Of a stretch of DNA of 64,000 bases, positions 31,731 to 43,336 are shown in pieces. This DNA comes from Coenobita brevimanus (Eukaryota; Arthropoda; Malacostraca; Decapoda; Coenobitidae), in contig JAVRFU010000119.1 in NCBI GenBank assembly GCA_032717465.1, positions 1 through 64,000 of the forward strand, given 5' to 3'. How positions within the stretch are numbered: position 1 is the stretch's first letter; each line of letters begins with the position of its first letter. The translations under genes and the position numbers were made by a program. The notes under the pieces are model-generated. The model was not told where the DNA came from and searched no databases. It saw only the letters and a list, made by a program, of their open reading frames with translations.

Positions 31731-32998
31731 GGGTAAGAGCACTCACCATCAGTTCTCAGCAGCACTTAAGAGGCACAAGCACTCGGCAGGGGCAGGAGCA
31801 GATTCTTTGTCATAACAGCAGGGTTAGCAGCAGCCACAACAACCTATGGAGCTTCAGTGTTGTACTTCAAATCCATGCTCAACAGGGGCACACAGTCCTT
31901 CAGCACCACTCAGCAGGGTAAAGACCAGAGCAGCACGCCCGGACTACAGGGTCAGCAGCCAGCACACGAAACCTACAGGGCAGAAGCTTTTTATAGCCCA
32001 CGGTATCAATTATTTCTGTTTAAACGACAAACAGTGACAAACTTCATATGGTCCTGTACTATACTCCATTTCACCTGGTGTGGCAGCATCAGTGATGTCC
32101 TCAGCACCTGTAGCATTGATGAAGGTCCTCAGTACAGGATATACCTTGTTGTATTGCCTGGATATTGGGTCTTAAGGTAATGAGTAGAGGTTCACCGAGT
32201 GCCAGTGATTTCCATGAACACTACAGGCGCTGAGGACATCACTGATGGTGGCAGATTTGGTGAAATGGAGTACAGTCAGCTTAGTAAAGGCTTAATACAT
32301 CACTAGTTCAGACACTGGTGGTCTACATGACATTCCTACCCACCACAGTGCCTCTTAATAAAGGTAAATACAAATATGAAAAGAATTGTGAAGCCTTTAA
32401 CATACTAATTTTAGATATTCATTCATCACCTAATCCAGTGTAGCCCCATGAGGAGCGTAGGAGCCCGGGGTTAGGCAAGTTTGTCCTGACATTTAAGATG
32501 TGAGTGACCAGTCTCACTCATCCCTGAGTGGCATTACATGAGCAATAAACCCCAACCACCCCTTGGATATAAACCTTCACCGGCTCAATCCGACTGGAAA
32601 GCAATGATTACCCACTAAACCACCAGGTGCCATAATTTGGTTATATGGTTACCACCCAGCGTACTTAAGGTACCGTATACAGGAAACCATTTGGCTTGTA
32701 ACTCAAGGAATGAAATATACTGTTAATATTTCACACATGTCCTTCACATAAAAGACTGCCAACATTATTTTCCACAGCTCCTCCATGACAACATAATATT
32801 CTGTATTTACTTTAACTTTGCCTATATTGTCATCTCTCCAGCTTGAACTCAGAATTATAACAATAGATTAACACTGGAATTGTGCTAGTCACGAGGAAGT
32901 GCTGTGGAAAGAGAACCATGGCACTGTCTTAAACTGCTCTCATCCTGTATTATATAAACTGTAGAAAGACCAAAATCTAGACCAAGTTAGTTTAGAAG
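31731..32998. repeat. Segmental duplication, copy 2
   Basis: Partner of 29884-31080, with scattered substitutions and indels, and a reverse-strand family E insertion at 32425-32705. Immediately followed by the G-rich array at 33.0 kb. Confidence 0.8.
32425..32705 (-). mobile_element. SINE-like family E, copy 5 (truncated)
   Basis: Reverse-strand copy covering the 3' end and tRNA-like block (CACCAGGTGCCATAATTTGG near 32620-32640). The 5' half is missing. It sits next to AAATATACTGTTAATATTTC, the counterpart of the target site used by the plus-strand copy at 30.35-30.78 kb. Confidence 0.7.
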
Positions 32999-32999
32999 A

Positions 33000-33185
33000 T
33001 GGGGGTCTATGGGCTATCACACCCTGGGGGGAAGGGTGCTATGGGCTATCACACCCTGGGGGGAAGGGTGCTATGGGCTATCACACCCTGGGGGGAAGGG
33101 TGCTATGGGCTATCACACCCTGGGGGGAAGGGTGCTATGGGCTATCACACCCTGGGGGGAAGGGTGCTATGGACTATCACCACGG
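33000..33185. repeat. 32-bp G-rich minisatellite
   Basis: About six units with GGGCTATCACACCCTGGGG and GGAAGGGTGCTAT, nearly identical. Confidence 0.95.
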
Positions 33186-35535
33186 GGGGAGGACTACCAT
33201 CACCACGGGGGGAGGACTACCATCACCACGGGGGGAGGACTACCATCACCACGGGGGGAGGACTACCATCACCACGGGGGGAGGACTACCATCACCACGG
33301 GGGGGAGGACTACCATCACCACGGGGGGGGGACTACCATCACCACGGGGGGGGACTACCATCACCACGGGGGGGGACTACCATCACCACGTGCGGGAGCA
33401 CAACCATCACCACTAGGGGGAGGACTACCAACACCACGGGGAGGACTACCATCACCACGGGGGAGGACTACCATCACCCCGGGGGGAGGACTACCATCAC
33501 CACGGGGGGAGGACTACCATCACCACGGGGGGAGGACTACCATCACCACGGGGGGAGGACTACCATCACCACGGGGGGAGGACTACCAACACCGCACGGG
33601 GAGGACTACCATCACCACGGGGAAGGGACTACCATCACCACGGGGAAGGGACTACCATCACCACGGGGGGGGACTACCATCACCACGGGGGGAGGACTAC
33701 CATCACCACGGGGGGAGGACTACCATCACCACGGGGGGAGGACTACCATCACCACGGGGGGAGGACTACCATCACCACGGGGGGAGGACTACCATCACCA
33801 CGGGGGGAGGACTACCATCACCACGGGGGGAGGACTACCATCACCACGGGGGGAGGACTACCATCACCACGGGGGGGACTACCAACACCACGGGGGGACT
33901 ACCATCACCAGCGGGGGGGACTACCATCACCACCGGGGGGGGACTACCATCACCACCGGGGGGGGACTACCATCACCAGCGGGGGGGGACTACCATCACC
34001 AGCGGGGGGGGACTACCATCACCACCGGGGGGGGACTACCAACACCACCGGGGGGGGACTACCATCACCACGGGGGGGACTATCATCACCACGGGGGGAC
34101 TATCATCACCACGGGGGGACTATCATCACCACGGGGGGACTATCATCACCACGGGGGGGGACTATCATCACCACGGGGGGGACTATCATCACCACGGGGG
34201 GGGGACTATCATCACCACGGGGGGGACTATCTTCACCACGGGGGGGGACTATCTTCACCACGGGGGGGACTATCTTCACCACGGGGGGGACTATCATCAC
34301 CACGGGGGGACTATCATCACCACGGGGGGGACTATCATCACCACGGGGGGGACTATCATCACCACGGGGGGGACTATCATCACCACGGGGGGACTATCAT
34401 CACCACGGGGGGGACTATCATCACCACGGGGGGGCTATCACCACCACGGGGGGAGACTATCACCACCACGGGGGGAGACTATCACCACCACGGGGGGGAG
34501 ACTATCACCACCACGGGGGGAGACTATCATCACCACGGGGGGAGACTATCATCACCACGGGGGGAGACTATCATCACCACGGGGGGAGACTATCATCACC
34601 ACGGGGGGGGACTATCATCACCACGGGGGGACAAACTTCACCACGGGGGGACATATCTTAACAACGGGGGGACTATCATCACCACGGGGGGGACTATCAT
34701 CACCACGGGGGGACTATCATCACCACGGGGGGACTATCATCACCACGGGGGGACTATCATCACCACGGGGGGACTATCATCACCACGCGGGGGACTATCA
34801 TCACCACGGGGGGGACTATCATCACCACGGGGGGGGACTATCATCACCACGGGGGGGGACTATCATCACCACGGGGGGGGACTATCATCACCACGGGGGG
34901 ACTATCATCACCACGGGGGGGACTATCATCACCACGGGGGGGGACTATCATCACCACGGGGGGGACTATCATCACCACGGGGGGGACTATCACACCGGGG
35001 GGACTATCATCACCACGGGGGGACTATCATCACCACGGGGGGGACTATCATCACCACCGGGGGGACTATCATCACCACGGGGGGGGAGACTATCATCACC
35101 ACGGGGGGGAGACTATCATCACCACGGGGGGGGAGACTATCATCACCACGGGGGGGGAGACTATCATCACCACGGGGGGGAGACTATCATCACCACGGGG
35201 GGGAGACTATCATCACCACGGGGGGGAGACTATCATCACCACGGGGGGGACTATCATCACCACGGGGGGAGACTATCATCACCACGGGGGGACTATCATC
35301 ACCACGGGGGGACTATCATCACCACGGGGGGACTATCATCACCACGGGGGGACTATCATCACCACGGGGGGACTATCATCACCACGGGGGGGAACTATCA
35401 TCACCACGGGGGGGACTATCATCACCACGGGGGGGACTATCATCACCACGGGGGGGGACTATCATCACCACGGGGGGGACTATCATCACCACGGGGGGGA
35501 CTATCATCACCACGGGGGGGGACTATAACCACGGG
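33186..35535. repeat. 20-24-bp G-rich minisatellite
   Basis: Over 100 units of CATCACCACG followed by a run of 5-9 G and ACTAC or ACTAT. Subdomains: GGAGGACTACCAT (to about 33870), GGGACTATCAT (34080 on), GGGGGAGACTAT blocks (34450-34600, 35090-35270). Because the G-run varies, frames shift unit by unit; the 865- and 834-codon frames are artefacts. Confidence 0.97.
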
Positions 35536-35710
35536 GGGGGACTCACTACGTGGGGTGATTATCACTACGTGGGGTGATTATCACTACGTGGGGTGATTAT
35601 CACTACGTGGGGTGATTATCACTACGTGGGGTGATTATCACTACGTGGGGAGACTATCACTACGTGGGGAGACTATCACTACTTGGGGAGACTATCACTA
35701 CGGGGGAACT
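35536..35710. repeat. 19-bp minisatellite (ACTACGTGGGGTGATTATC)
   Basis: About eight units, a derivative of the preceding array with TACGTGGGG in place of the CCACGGGGG core. Confidence 0.93.
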
Positions 35711-35867
35711 ATCACTACAGAGACTACGACTATGGGCTGTAAGTAGCGATATCAGTAACAAAGCCTACATAAACTACTTTCTTTTTCACCCGAGGGAACT
35801 GGGCCACTTCCACTTACTCCGTCGTGTCTGCAGTCATTCTCGTAGTCTTAGTTATGAGCAATACAGA

Positions 35868-36078
35868 CCAAACCACCCCCTACAGACCAAACCACCCCCT
35901 ACAGACCAAAGCACCCCCTACAGACCAAACCACCCCCTACAGACCAAACCACCCCCTACAGACCAAACCACCCCCTACAGACCAAACCACCCCCTACAGA
36001 CCAAACCACCCCCTACAGACCAAACCACCCCCTACAGACCAAACCACCCCCACAGACCAAACCACCCCTACAGACCAA
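35868..36078. repeat. 19-bp C-rich minisatellite
   Basis: About 11 units of CAGACCAAACCACCCCCTA, nearly perfect. Confidence 0.97.
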
Positions 36079-36166
36079 ACACCACTACGAGTCTACTTGC
36101 TTCCGGGCCAGATCAACCCTCCAGCGTCACTATGCTATCAGAGGCACGCAAAGGTAACGCTGAAAT

Positions 36167-36169
<3 letters not shown>

Positions 36170-36205
<36 letters not shown>

Positions 36206-36480
36206 AAAATACCTAAATAGCTTTAAATACCTAAATAACTATAAATACCTAAAAATACCTTTAAATAACTTTAAATGCCTAAAAACCTATAAATACCTAT
36301 ACCTAAATACCTATGAATACCTATAAATACCTAAATAGCTATGAATACCTATAAATATCTAAATACCTAAAAATACCTATACATATAAATACCTATAGAA
36401 AACTTTAAAGGCCTAAATACCTGTAAATCCTTAATACCTATAAATACCTAAACACCTATAAATACCTATACCTAAAAAAG
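36170..36480. repeat. Poly-A and AAATACCTA-type repeat
   Basis: An uninterrupted A-run at about 36171-36200, then about 25 short units of AAATACCTAT or TAAATACCTA type to 36470. Confidence 0.9.
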
Positions 36481-36806
36481 AAAAAAGAAAAAAACGGCCA
36501 TGACTATAGGAGCAAAGCACCACTACATACCATGAGGAGGAGGAGCCCGAGTATGGTAGTCCCCCTGCGGTAGAGCCCCTGCGATAGTGCCCTGTGGTAG
36601 CGCCCCTGCGGTAGTCCTTTGCGATAATCCTAGCGATCCGGGCAGCATCTGAAATAAAACAAATCGCCTCTTGAAATAACCTTGACCTCATCACCTCTGA
36701 ACTGCCCCGTCATCACGACCGTTACCCAGACACGCAACTGTATCGGTAACGGCTTCGATATTCAAAACAGCAGAGGCGTTGGTTCAACTATTTAAAACGA
36801 CTCGCT

Positions 36807-36848
<42 letters not shown>

Positions 36849-37143
36849 TGCATCGGTAACGGCTTCGGTATTCAAAACAGCAGAGGCGTTGGTTCAAATA
36901 TTTAAAACGACTTGCCAGTGCAGAGAGAGAGAGAGAGAGAGAAAGCTACGCATCTACGGTATCTAAACACTAGAGGACGTATGTCATATGCTAAAATAAA
37001 TCGCTAAAGTAAAATTGCTAAAGTCAAATCGCTAATGAAGAGGTGTTAGGAAGCTTTCTCTGCTGGCTAGAAGACAGTCCTTTACTTTTAATAATACAAA
37101 TAATACAGTAACCAGCCATAAGGCAACTAATATCCTCCAACTC

Positions 37144-37144
<1 letters not shown>
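36481..37144. other. Unassigned; 105-bp duplication with (GA)n
   Basis: 36738-36845 and 36846-36942 are two copies of a unit starting ACTG(T/C)ATCGGTAACGG and ending in (GA)n. GGTAGCGCCCCTGCGGTAG-type repeats lie at 36565-36620. 36998-37060 carries M1-like AAATAAATCGCTAAAG and GAAGAGGTGTTAGGAAGC. An (AAT)n run begins at about 37146. Confidence 0.6.
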
Positions 37145-37178
<34 letters not shown>

Positions 37179-37184
37179 TAATAA

Positions 37185-38441
37185 TCTATCTATCTATCTA
37201 TTGCCAGACTCCTCAATCCTGTTTGGGGTGGCCACAAACAAATCGCCTCCAAGTCGCCCTGTCCCCCGCCATTTCACTGCCCTGCTCCCAACTCACACCC
37301 CCCTCTCTCATATACCTCTCCACCCCATCCCTCCATCTCATCCTCGGCCTCCCCCTCCCTCTTCCCCACTCCACCTCACTCACATACACTCTCTTCGTCA
37401 GTCTTTCACCCTCCATCCTCTCCACATGGCCAAACCACCTCAGTGTGTTCCTCATAACGCTTCCTATCACATCCACATCAACACCACAATGCTCCTTTAT
37501 ATCCTCATTCGTCAGCCTGTCTCTCCACGTGACTCCACAGGCTCCTCTTAAATAACTCATTTCCACTGCTCTCACTCTTGACTTGTGTCCTTCCAACAAC
37601 GTCCAAGCTTCACTTCCATACGTTAGAGTTGGTATCACAATACAGTCATGTAGTAACTTTTTCACTTCCAAGCTCACTTCCCTGTTTCTTATCACTGCTT
37701 TCAAAGAACCAGCAACCTTTCTTCCCTGCTGTACTCTTTCAAGCACTTCACCCTCCAAACCTCCATCCTTACTCATCATACTACCCAAGTACTTAAACGT
37801 ACTCATATTTTCCAATTTCTCACCATCCAACCTCGCTGTACATTCACTGACTTCACCTCTCTCAAAGACCATCACTTTACTCTTCCCTACATTCACCTTT
37901 AGATTCCGTTTCTTACACACTCTCCCAAACTCATCCACCAAGCCTTGCAGCTCCCCTTCGTCTTCGCTCAACAACACAGTATCATCTGCAAACAACAGTA
38001 CAGGGAGTTTCCAAACACTACCATCTCTCACCAGGGCCACTCCAACATCCACTACCCTACCTTGAACCTCTTTTATTACCCCATCCATGTACAGATTGAA
38101 CAACCATGGAGACATGATACATCCCTGTTTCAACCCAACTTTCAAAGAGAAAAATTCACTCAGTTCACTATCCACACGCACTGCAGCCTTCGCACCATCA
38201 TACATACTCTTCACAGCATTCAACAACTTCCCATCTACTCCATATATTCTTAACACTTTCCACAATCCTTGTCTATCCACCCTGTCATATGCTTTCTCCA
38301 AATCCATGAAAGCCGCATAGGCTACAACTTCTTTCCCTTCTCTAGAAACTTTTCCACTAAAGATCTAAGAATGAATATCTGATCTACACAACCTCTTCCC
38401 TTCCTAAAGCCTCCCTGTTCTTCTCCAACTAATTCCTCACA
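37185..38441 (-). mobile_element. LINE family A, best-preserved copy (5'-truncated)
   Basis: Minus strand; the (CTAT)n at 37187-37200 is the (GATA)n tail, adjacent to (AAT)n. The element extends 5' to GAGGAATTAGTTGGAG near 38441, matching 4768 onward in the other copy. It carries a 364-codon uninterrupted ORF. A small insertion/substitution near 38320 (GTTGTAGCCTATGCGGC against GTTGCATGCGGC) shifts the frame upstream of the ORF. Confidence 0.92.
37213..38307 (-). CDS. LINE A reverse transcriptase, 5'-truncated ORF
   Basis: 364 aa, RNA-templated DNA synthesis for retrotransposition. Motif A MDLEKAYDRV at residues 1-10, motif B GLKQGCIMSPW at 58-68, active site FADD at 106-109, KYLGSMMSKDG at 172-182, TYGSEAWTL at 229-237, RWFGHVERM at 290-298, an Arg/Gly-rich run at 313-325, and a C-terminus ending GHPKQD. 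It lacks the N-terminal RT fingers and any endonuclease, so it is not a complete ORF2; the ATG is an internal Met of motif A and not a native start. Catalytic residues look intact. Nothing indicates expression. Confidence 0.85.
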   Translation of the reverse strand: MDLEKAYDRVDRQGLWKVLRIYGVDGKLLNAVKSMYDGAKAAVRVDSELSEFFSLKVGLKQGCIMSPWLFNLYMDGVIKEVQGRVVDVGVALVRDGSVWKLPVLLFADDTVLLSEDEGELQGLVDEFGRVCKKRNLKVNVGKSKVMVFERGEVSECTARLDGEKLENMSTFKYLGSMMSKDGGLEGEVLERVQQGRKVAGSLKAVIRNREVSLEVKKLLHDCIVIPTLTYGSEAWTLLEGHKSRVRAVEMSYLRGACGVTWRDRLTNEDIKEHCGVDVDVIGSVMRNTLRWFGHVERMEGERLTKRVYVSEVEWGRGRGRPRMRWRDGVERYMREGGVSWEQGSEMAGDRATWRRFVCGHPKQD

Positions 38442-38451
38442 CCTCAGGTTT

Positions 38452-38876
38452 GTATTCTCGTTGGTTAGCTATAGAAGCTCCCAAACACCTCTGCCTCAGT
38501 GATTTATTTTGGGATATGGCTGGTTGATATCTTAAGTTATTTATAGAGTATGGTGGTAATGAAGGGATTTTTGTAACACAGAAGAGGACAGTAAGGTGTA
38601 ATAAACAAAATAAATTACTTAGGAAGAGGTGTTAGGTAGCTTGATGCAGAGTATGGTGATAGTTACTGGAAGAATTTATACAACACTGAGAAGGAGAGTA
38701 TGGTGTAATAAACAAAATGAACTGCTTAGGAAGAAGTGTTAGGGAGCATTAGGCTATGCAGAGTATGGTAATACTGAAAGAATTTATGTGGCACAGAAGA
38801 GGACAGTTAGGTGTAATAGGCAAAATGAATCACTTAGGAAGAGGTGTTAGGGAGCTTCCTTAACCGATGAGAATAC
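38452..38876. mobile_element. TIR element family M1, copy 2
   Basis: Ends GTATTCTCGTTGGTT and, reversed, GTATTCTCATCGGTTAAGG; inner TIR GCTCCCAAACACCTC / GAGGTGTTAGGGAGC. The right subterminal part (CTTAGGAAGAGGTGTTAG, preceded by GTGTAATA.ACAAAAT) is repeated three times at about 100-bp spacing. Confidence 0.7.
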
Positions 38877-38994
38877 TGACCAATCTCCTATACTCAACAG
38901 AATAAAATCATCAGACATCAGGTGAACAGAATCCTAGACTTGTCCTAAGCATGAGAGGGTTAGAAACAGAGAAGACAAACTGGAGGGAGCTTTT

Positions 38995-39761
38995 TTCTAT
39001 GAAAGGAAGAAAGAACCAAAGGCCAGGAGCCCACAAATTGCTCCCTCCAAGAAAAAACAAACACAATACAACAGACAGCCAAATTCTAGACCTGTACAGT
39101 ACATTTTGAGATGCCTGGACACACTGTGCTTGAAAGACTGGAGATCATAGGCAGTAGGAAAAACAGACATGGAAGGACAGTTTTGGATCTGACCTGTTGC
39201 ATATATGATGGACTGGAAGTAACGGCTGTTAACTCTTGCATTAGAGAGCTGGACAGAAAAGGGATGAGAGTTTGTTGCTACATGGGTCCCATGTGCCCAT
39301 CGTAATGGTAAAGAGATGCAAGCAGACAGTTCAGAGGAGCTGTGACCACTGAAGTAGTGACAGAAAAGAGATAAAGATGCAACAGTGCGGCGAAGAGACA
39401 GAGGTTGAAGGGAGTCAGTAAGAGGAGCAGTGACCACTGAAGTAGTGACAGAAAAGAGATAAAGATGCAACAGTGCAGTGAAGAGACAGAGGTTGAAGGG
39501 AACCAGTAAGATGAGGAGAGTTAATGAGACGAAAAGCCTTTGAGAAGAGCTGTATGTGGGGAGCCTCCCCACACATGAGAGTTGTACTCTACACAGGGGC
39601 GAATAAAACCTGTGTATAAAGTCAACAACTGTGCAGGGGTAAAGAAGGTACAGAGTTGGCTTAGCACACCTAATCTCTTGGAAGAACTTTTTTACAAGAG
39701 GTAATATGGTCTTTTCAAGATAAATTCCGAGAGAATGAAACCCCAAGTATGTTTAAGGATG
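38995..39761 (-). mobile_element. LINE family D 3' end
   Basis: Minus strand, tail GAAAAAAG near 38993. A 249-codon frame runs 38997-39746; its C-terminal half holds LSLRRTVASLSLFCHYF, NSHPFSVQLSNARVN and VFPTAYDLQSFKHSVSRH, the C-terminal signature I associate with a jockey-like LINE group in crustaceans. Its first about 90 residues are a shifted frame. A 76-bp tandem duplication lies at about 39345-39500. It abuts and truncates the left end of palindromic unit 1. Confidence 0.75.
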
Positions 39762-40421
39762 ATGCTGTATTTTGCAATGTCCTCTTGCTGATGCTTCACA
39801 CATATGGTATATATTCATTTACGTCTATTTTCTGTTCCCCTGATATGCATTTATATAGCATAATCATGTCTCCTCCTCCTCTCCTGCAGTGTTGGTAAAT
39901 TCAATCTTTCCAGTCTTTCTCAGTAACTTAAATCCCTTAAGATTGGTACCCATCTTGTAGTGGCCCGTTGTACTTTTTCAATCTTATCTGTGTTTTTTGA
40001 GATGAGGATTCCAGACTACTATGATGCATACTCCAGAGTTGGTCTGATGAATACCTTCCTCAGCATTTCTTCATTTATATATGTGAATGCTATTCTCATA
40101 TTAGCAAGCAATGTATACATGTTTCGTACCTTCTCACTGATGTGATCATCAGGAGATAGTCTGTTACTGATAATTACTCCTAGGTCCTTCTCCCTTTCTG
40201 ATGTGTAGGGTTGATCTTCCTAACTTATAATACCAATCTGGTCTTTTCTCACTTTTACCAAATTTTATTACATGACACTTATCCACATTAAATTCCATTT
40301 GCCATTTATTGATCCATTCATGAAGCTTTTTCAGTTCCTCTTGCAGCTCTTTGCATGAATCTATGTTAGTAACTTTCTTTTGAATTTTTGCATCATCTGC
40401 AAACATATTTAGATAGCTTCC
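39762..40421 (-). pseudogene. LINE C RT fragment (reverse arm, unit 1)
   Basis: The minus strand encodes FADDAKIQKKVTNIDSCKEL and EFNVDKCHVIKFGKSEKRP-type RT residues (40164-40406), then a frame break and LSPDDHISEKV-like and FTYINE-like text. The segment starts at the FADD motif. It is a 5'-truncated inverted duplicate of the forward element. Confidence 0.8.
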
Positions 40422-40511
40422 TCTCTGCGTTATATATTCACTTTAATACCCACCCAACCCCTTTTAAGTGCCATAGAGTCAATAAGTTGCTTGGTGCTAA
40501 CTTTTCCTTTT

Positions 40512-40614
40512 GAGAAATCTTACATCTCCCTTTAGTTTTGAGAAATCTTACATCTCCCTTTAGTTTTGAGAAATCTTACATCTCCCTTTAGTTTTGAGAA
40601 ATCTCACATAAGAG
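40512..40614. repeat. 28-bp tandem repeat
   Basis: Four units of TTTTGAGAAATCTTACATC plus TCCCTTTAG; three units remain in unit 2 at about 45022-45098. Confidence 0.9.
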
Positions 40615-41060
40615 TGTTAGGCTAGTCCAGTATAGTTCAAGTTCAGTCAATGTGAAATAAAAATTAGCCTCTAAATTTCATTTATGGAAAAGTACTTTTA
40701 ACTCCAAACACTATGAAAACAGTATGCACTCCAGTAGGGTATGCTTAGTGAAGTTTGCTGTTCACACTGTTACAGCACTGCTACTGATTCAATGGATAAG
40801 GATAAAGTAAAAACCCTTATCAGTTACCTTACTGAGATCACTTCAGATACTAGTTGTTATGGGAAATAAAATAAAAAAATTCCTAAGTTAGGTTATTCAG
40901 CACATTGGGTACATTACTACACATCACTGATTGGCATATTGTAATACCAATCGTTTATTGAAATCTGCACACATGTGCAGTAACATAAACCCTGTCATGT
41001 CCAGTAGCACAGGATATATTTGTACACTGTACTATAGGTGCAAATGAAATGACTACAGTA
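40615..41060. other. Central spacer of unit 1, unassigned
   Basis: Matches 45099-45545 of unit 2 at high identity; no coding or transposon motif recognised. Contains CACATGTGCAGTAACATA and ends before the first MITE-like copy. Confidence 0.5.
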
Positions 41061-41405
41061 AAAAAAAAAAAAAAAAGCAAAAGTTAGCACCAAGCCAATG
41101 AAAATATGGCACTGAGGTGGAAGGGGGTTGGGTGGTTATTAAAGTGAAAATATAAGGCTGAGAGATAAGACACATGAAGTACAAGAGGAGGTGAATAATA
41201 AGTGCCAGTACCAAGCTAAAACAATGACTACATGGCACTATAATGGAAGAGGGTTTGGTGGGTATTAAAGTGAAAATGTAAGGCAGAGAGGTAAGACAGA
41301 TAAAGTACAGGAGCAGAGTGGGAAGAGGGGAAGGATGGAGATTAAAGTGCCCCTTTTGCCACAAGCAGGGATACTGAGGAAGTATTCTGTCCCCCCTCCC
41401 CAGGG
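41061..41405 (+). mobile_element. MITE-like repeat G, dimeric copy
   Basis: Starts at an A-run and AGTTAGCACCAAGCCAATG, repeats its 5' part as GTGCCAGTACCAAGC near 41202, and runs to CAAGCAGGGATACTGAGG and a C-run. Related copies at 41440-41640 (minus), 41648-41938 and 45545-45966. Confidence 0.65.
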
Positions 41406-41439
41406 GAGTACTATCAATGGAAACTAAGCCAGCTCCCAG

Positions 41440-41640
41440 TCACGGTTATCTCACAAATCCTTTCCCTTCGGGGAGGGGGGGATAGAATACTTCCTCAGTA
41501 TCCCTGCTTGTCGTAAAAGCCGACTAAAAATCCTTCCCCTTTTCCCACTCTGCTTCTTGTACTTTATCTGTTCCACCTCACTGCCATATATTTTCAATAC
41601 CCACCCAAGTTAGTGCCATATAACTTAGTCACTTAATAGA
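41440..41640 (-). mobile_element. MITE-like repeat G, inverted copy
   Basis: Reverse copy: CCTCAGTATCCCTGCTTG, CTTGTACTTTATCTG, TTCAATACCCACCC. Present in unit 1 only; unit 2 lacks it. Confidence 0.65.
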
Positions 41641-41647
41641 ATGGAAT

Positions 41648-41938
41648 AAAAAAAAAAAAAAAAAAAGCGAGCACCAAGCCACTCAATGGCTATATGGCAC
41701 TACAATAGGAGTTGGGTGGGTATTAAAGTGAAAATATAAGGCAGAGAGGTGGGACAGATGAAGTACAAGAAGCAGAGGGGGAAAAGAGGAAGGATGAAGA
41801 TTAAAGTGCCCCTTTTAGACGGTTTTTACGACAAGCAGGGATACTGAGGAGGTATTCTATCCCCCCCCTCCCCAGGGGGAAACTTAGTCATTGAGTGGCT
41901 TGGTGCTCGCTTTCCTTTTTATTTATTTTTTTTTTTTT
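41648..41938 (+). mobile_element. MITE-like repeat G, complete copy with TIRs
   Basis: About 290 bp. Left end GCGAGCACCAAGCCACTCA (after an A-run) and right end TGAGTGGCTTGGTGCTCGC (before a T-run) are exact inverted repeats of 19 bp or more. The interior has TAAGGCAGAGAGGTGGGAC and a C-run. The flanking A- and T-runs may be targets or parts of the element. Confidence 0.75.
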
Positions 41939-42035
41939 ATTCCATTCCATTTCATTCCATTCCATTCATGAGTCCTTTACTCATCCTCCTTAACCACCTG
42001 TGAGGTCTACAAATACCTGTACACTAGTCAAATTT

Positions 42036-43336
42036 AACACAATGAGAACTACTCAGCTACAGACCAGTATCACTGACCAGTGTTGTAAGATACTAGAAAA
42101 CCTGATAAGGGAAGTTTGGGTAAAACATCTAGAACATGGTATGATAAAAGGGAGGCAGTTCGGTTTTAGGAAGGGATAATCATGTGTTACTAATCTTCTA
42201 AGCAATTATGACAAAGTTAGAGAAACATTACAGAAAAGAGAAGGATGGGTGGACAGTATCTATTTAGATTTTAAGAAAGCATTTGACAGAGTACCGCACC
42301 AAAGACTTTTATGGAAGCTGTACCATCAAGGAGGTATCCAAGGCAATGTCCACTGTTGGATGCAGGATTTTCTCACAAAAAGGGAACTGAGAACAATATT
42401 AAGGGGAAATTACTCATCATCGAGGGAAGTGACCAGTGGAGTTCCACAGGGCTCAGTTATGTTTTTAGTATATTATGTTTTTAGTATATATAAATGGCAT
42501 AGATAGTAATATTGGAAACGGAAGCTATCTAAATATGTTTGCAGATGATGCAAAAATTCAAAAGAAAATTACTAACATAGATTCTTGCAAAGAGCTGCAA
42601 GAGGAACTGAAAAAGCTTCACGAATGGATCAATAAATGGCAAATGGAATTTAATGTGGATAAGTGTCATGTAATAAAATTTGGTAAAAGTGAGAAAAGAC
42701 CAGAGTGGTATTATAAGTTAGGAAGATCAACCCTACACATCAGAAAGGGAGAAGGACCTAGGAGTAATTATCAGTAACAGACTATCTCCTGATGATCACA
42801 TCAGTGAGAAGGTATGAAACATGTATACATTGCTTGCTAATATGAGAATAGCATTCACATATATAAATGAAGAAATGCTGAGGAAGGTATTCATCAGACC
42901 AACTCTGGAGTATGCATCACAGTAGTCTGGAAACCTCATCTCAAAAAACACATAAGATTGAAAAAGTACAACGAGCTCCTACAAGATGGGTACCAATCTT
43001 AAGGGATTTAAGTTACTGAGAAAGACTGGAAAGATTGAATTTACCAACGCTGCAGGAGAGGAGGAGACATGATTATGCTATATAAATGCATATCAGGGGA
43101 ACAGAAAATAGACATAAATGAATATCTATCATATGTGTGAAGCATCAGCAAGAGGACATTGCAAAATACAGCATAAAAAGAGAGGTGATAAAGATGTAAG
43201 GAAGTTCAGTTTCCCTAATAGGGCAATTGATCAGTGGAATGCACAACAGAATGAGGTAGTGTGTGCCAAAACTATTTATAATTTCAAAGATATGTATGAT
43301 AAAAATGGTTTAATACACGGGACGGTACGAGCTTGA
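42036..43336 (+). pseudogene. LINE C RT, forward copy, unit 1
   Basis: Jockey/CR1-like RT in pieces. KILENLIREVWVKHLEHGMI (42087 on), a TAA at about 42177 in the FGFRKG region, YLDFKKAFDRVPHQRLLWK (42258-42316), GVPQGSVM near 42439, FADDAKIQKK at 42537 on, FNVDKCHVIKFGKSEKRPE, and a C-terminal piece (43118-43336) ending GLIHGTVRA. Relative to the usual GVPQGSVLAP layout the residues after SV are deleted, and TATGTTTTTAGTATAT is tandemly repeated at 42459-42488, breaking the frame. Dead. Confidence 0.88.

Noticed and set aside
32999..35596. 865- and 834-codon plus-strand open frames
   Set aside because: They run through the G-rich minisatellite; the same repeat is open in more than one phase, and the residues (HHHGG, SSPRGG) are translations of the unit.
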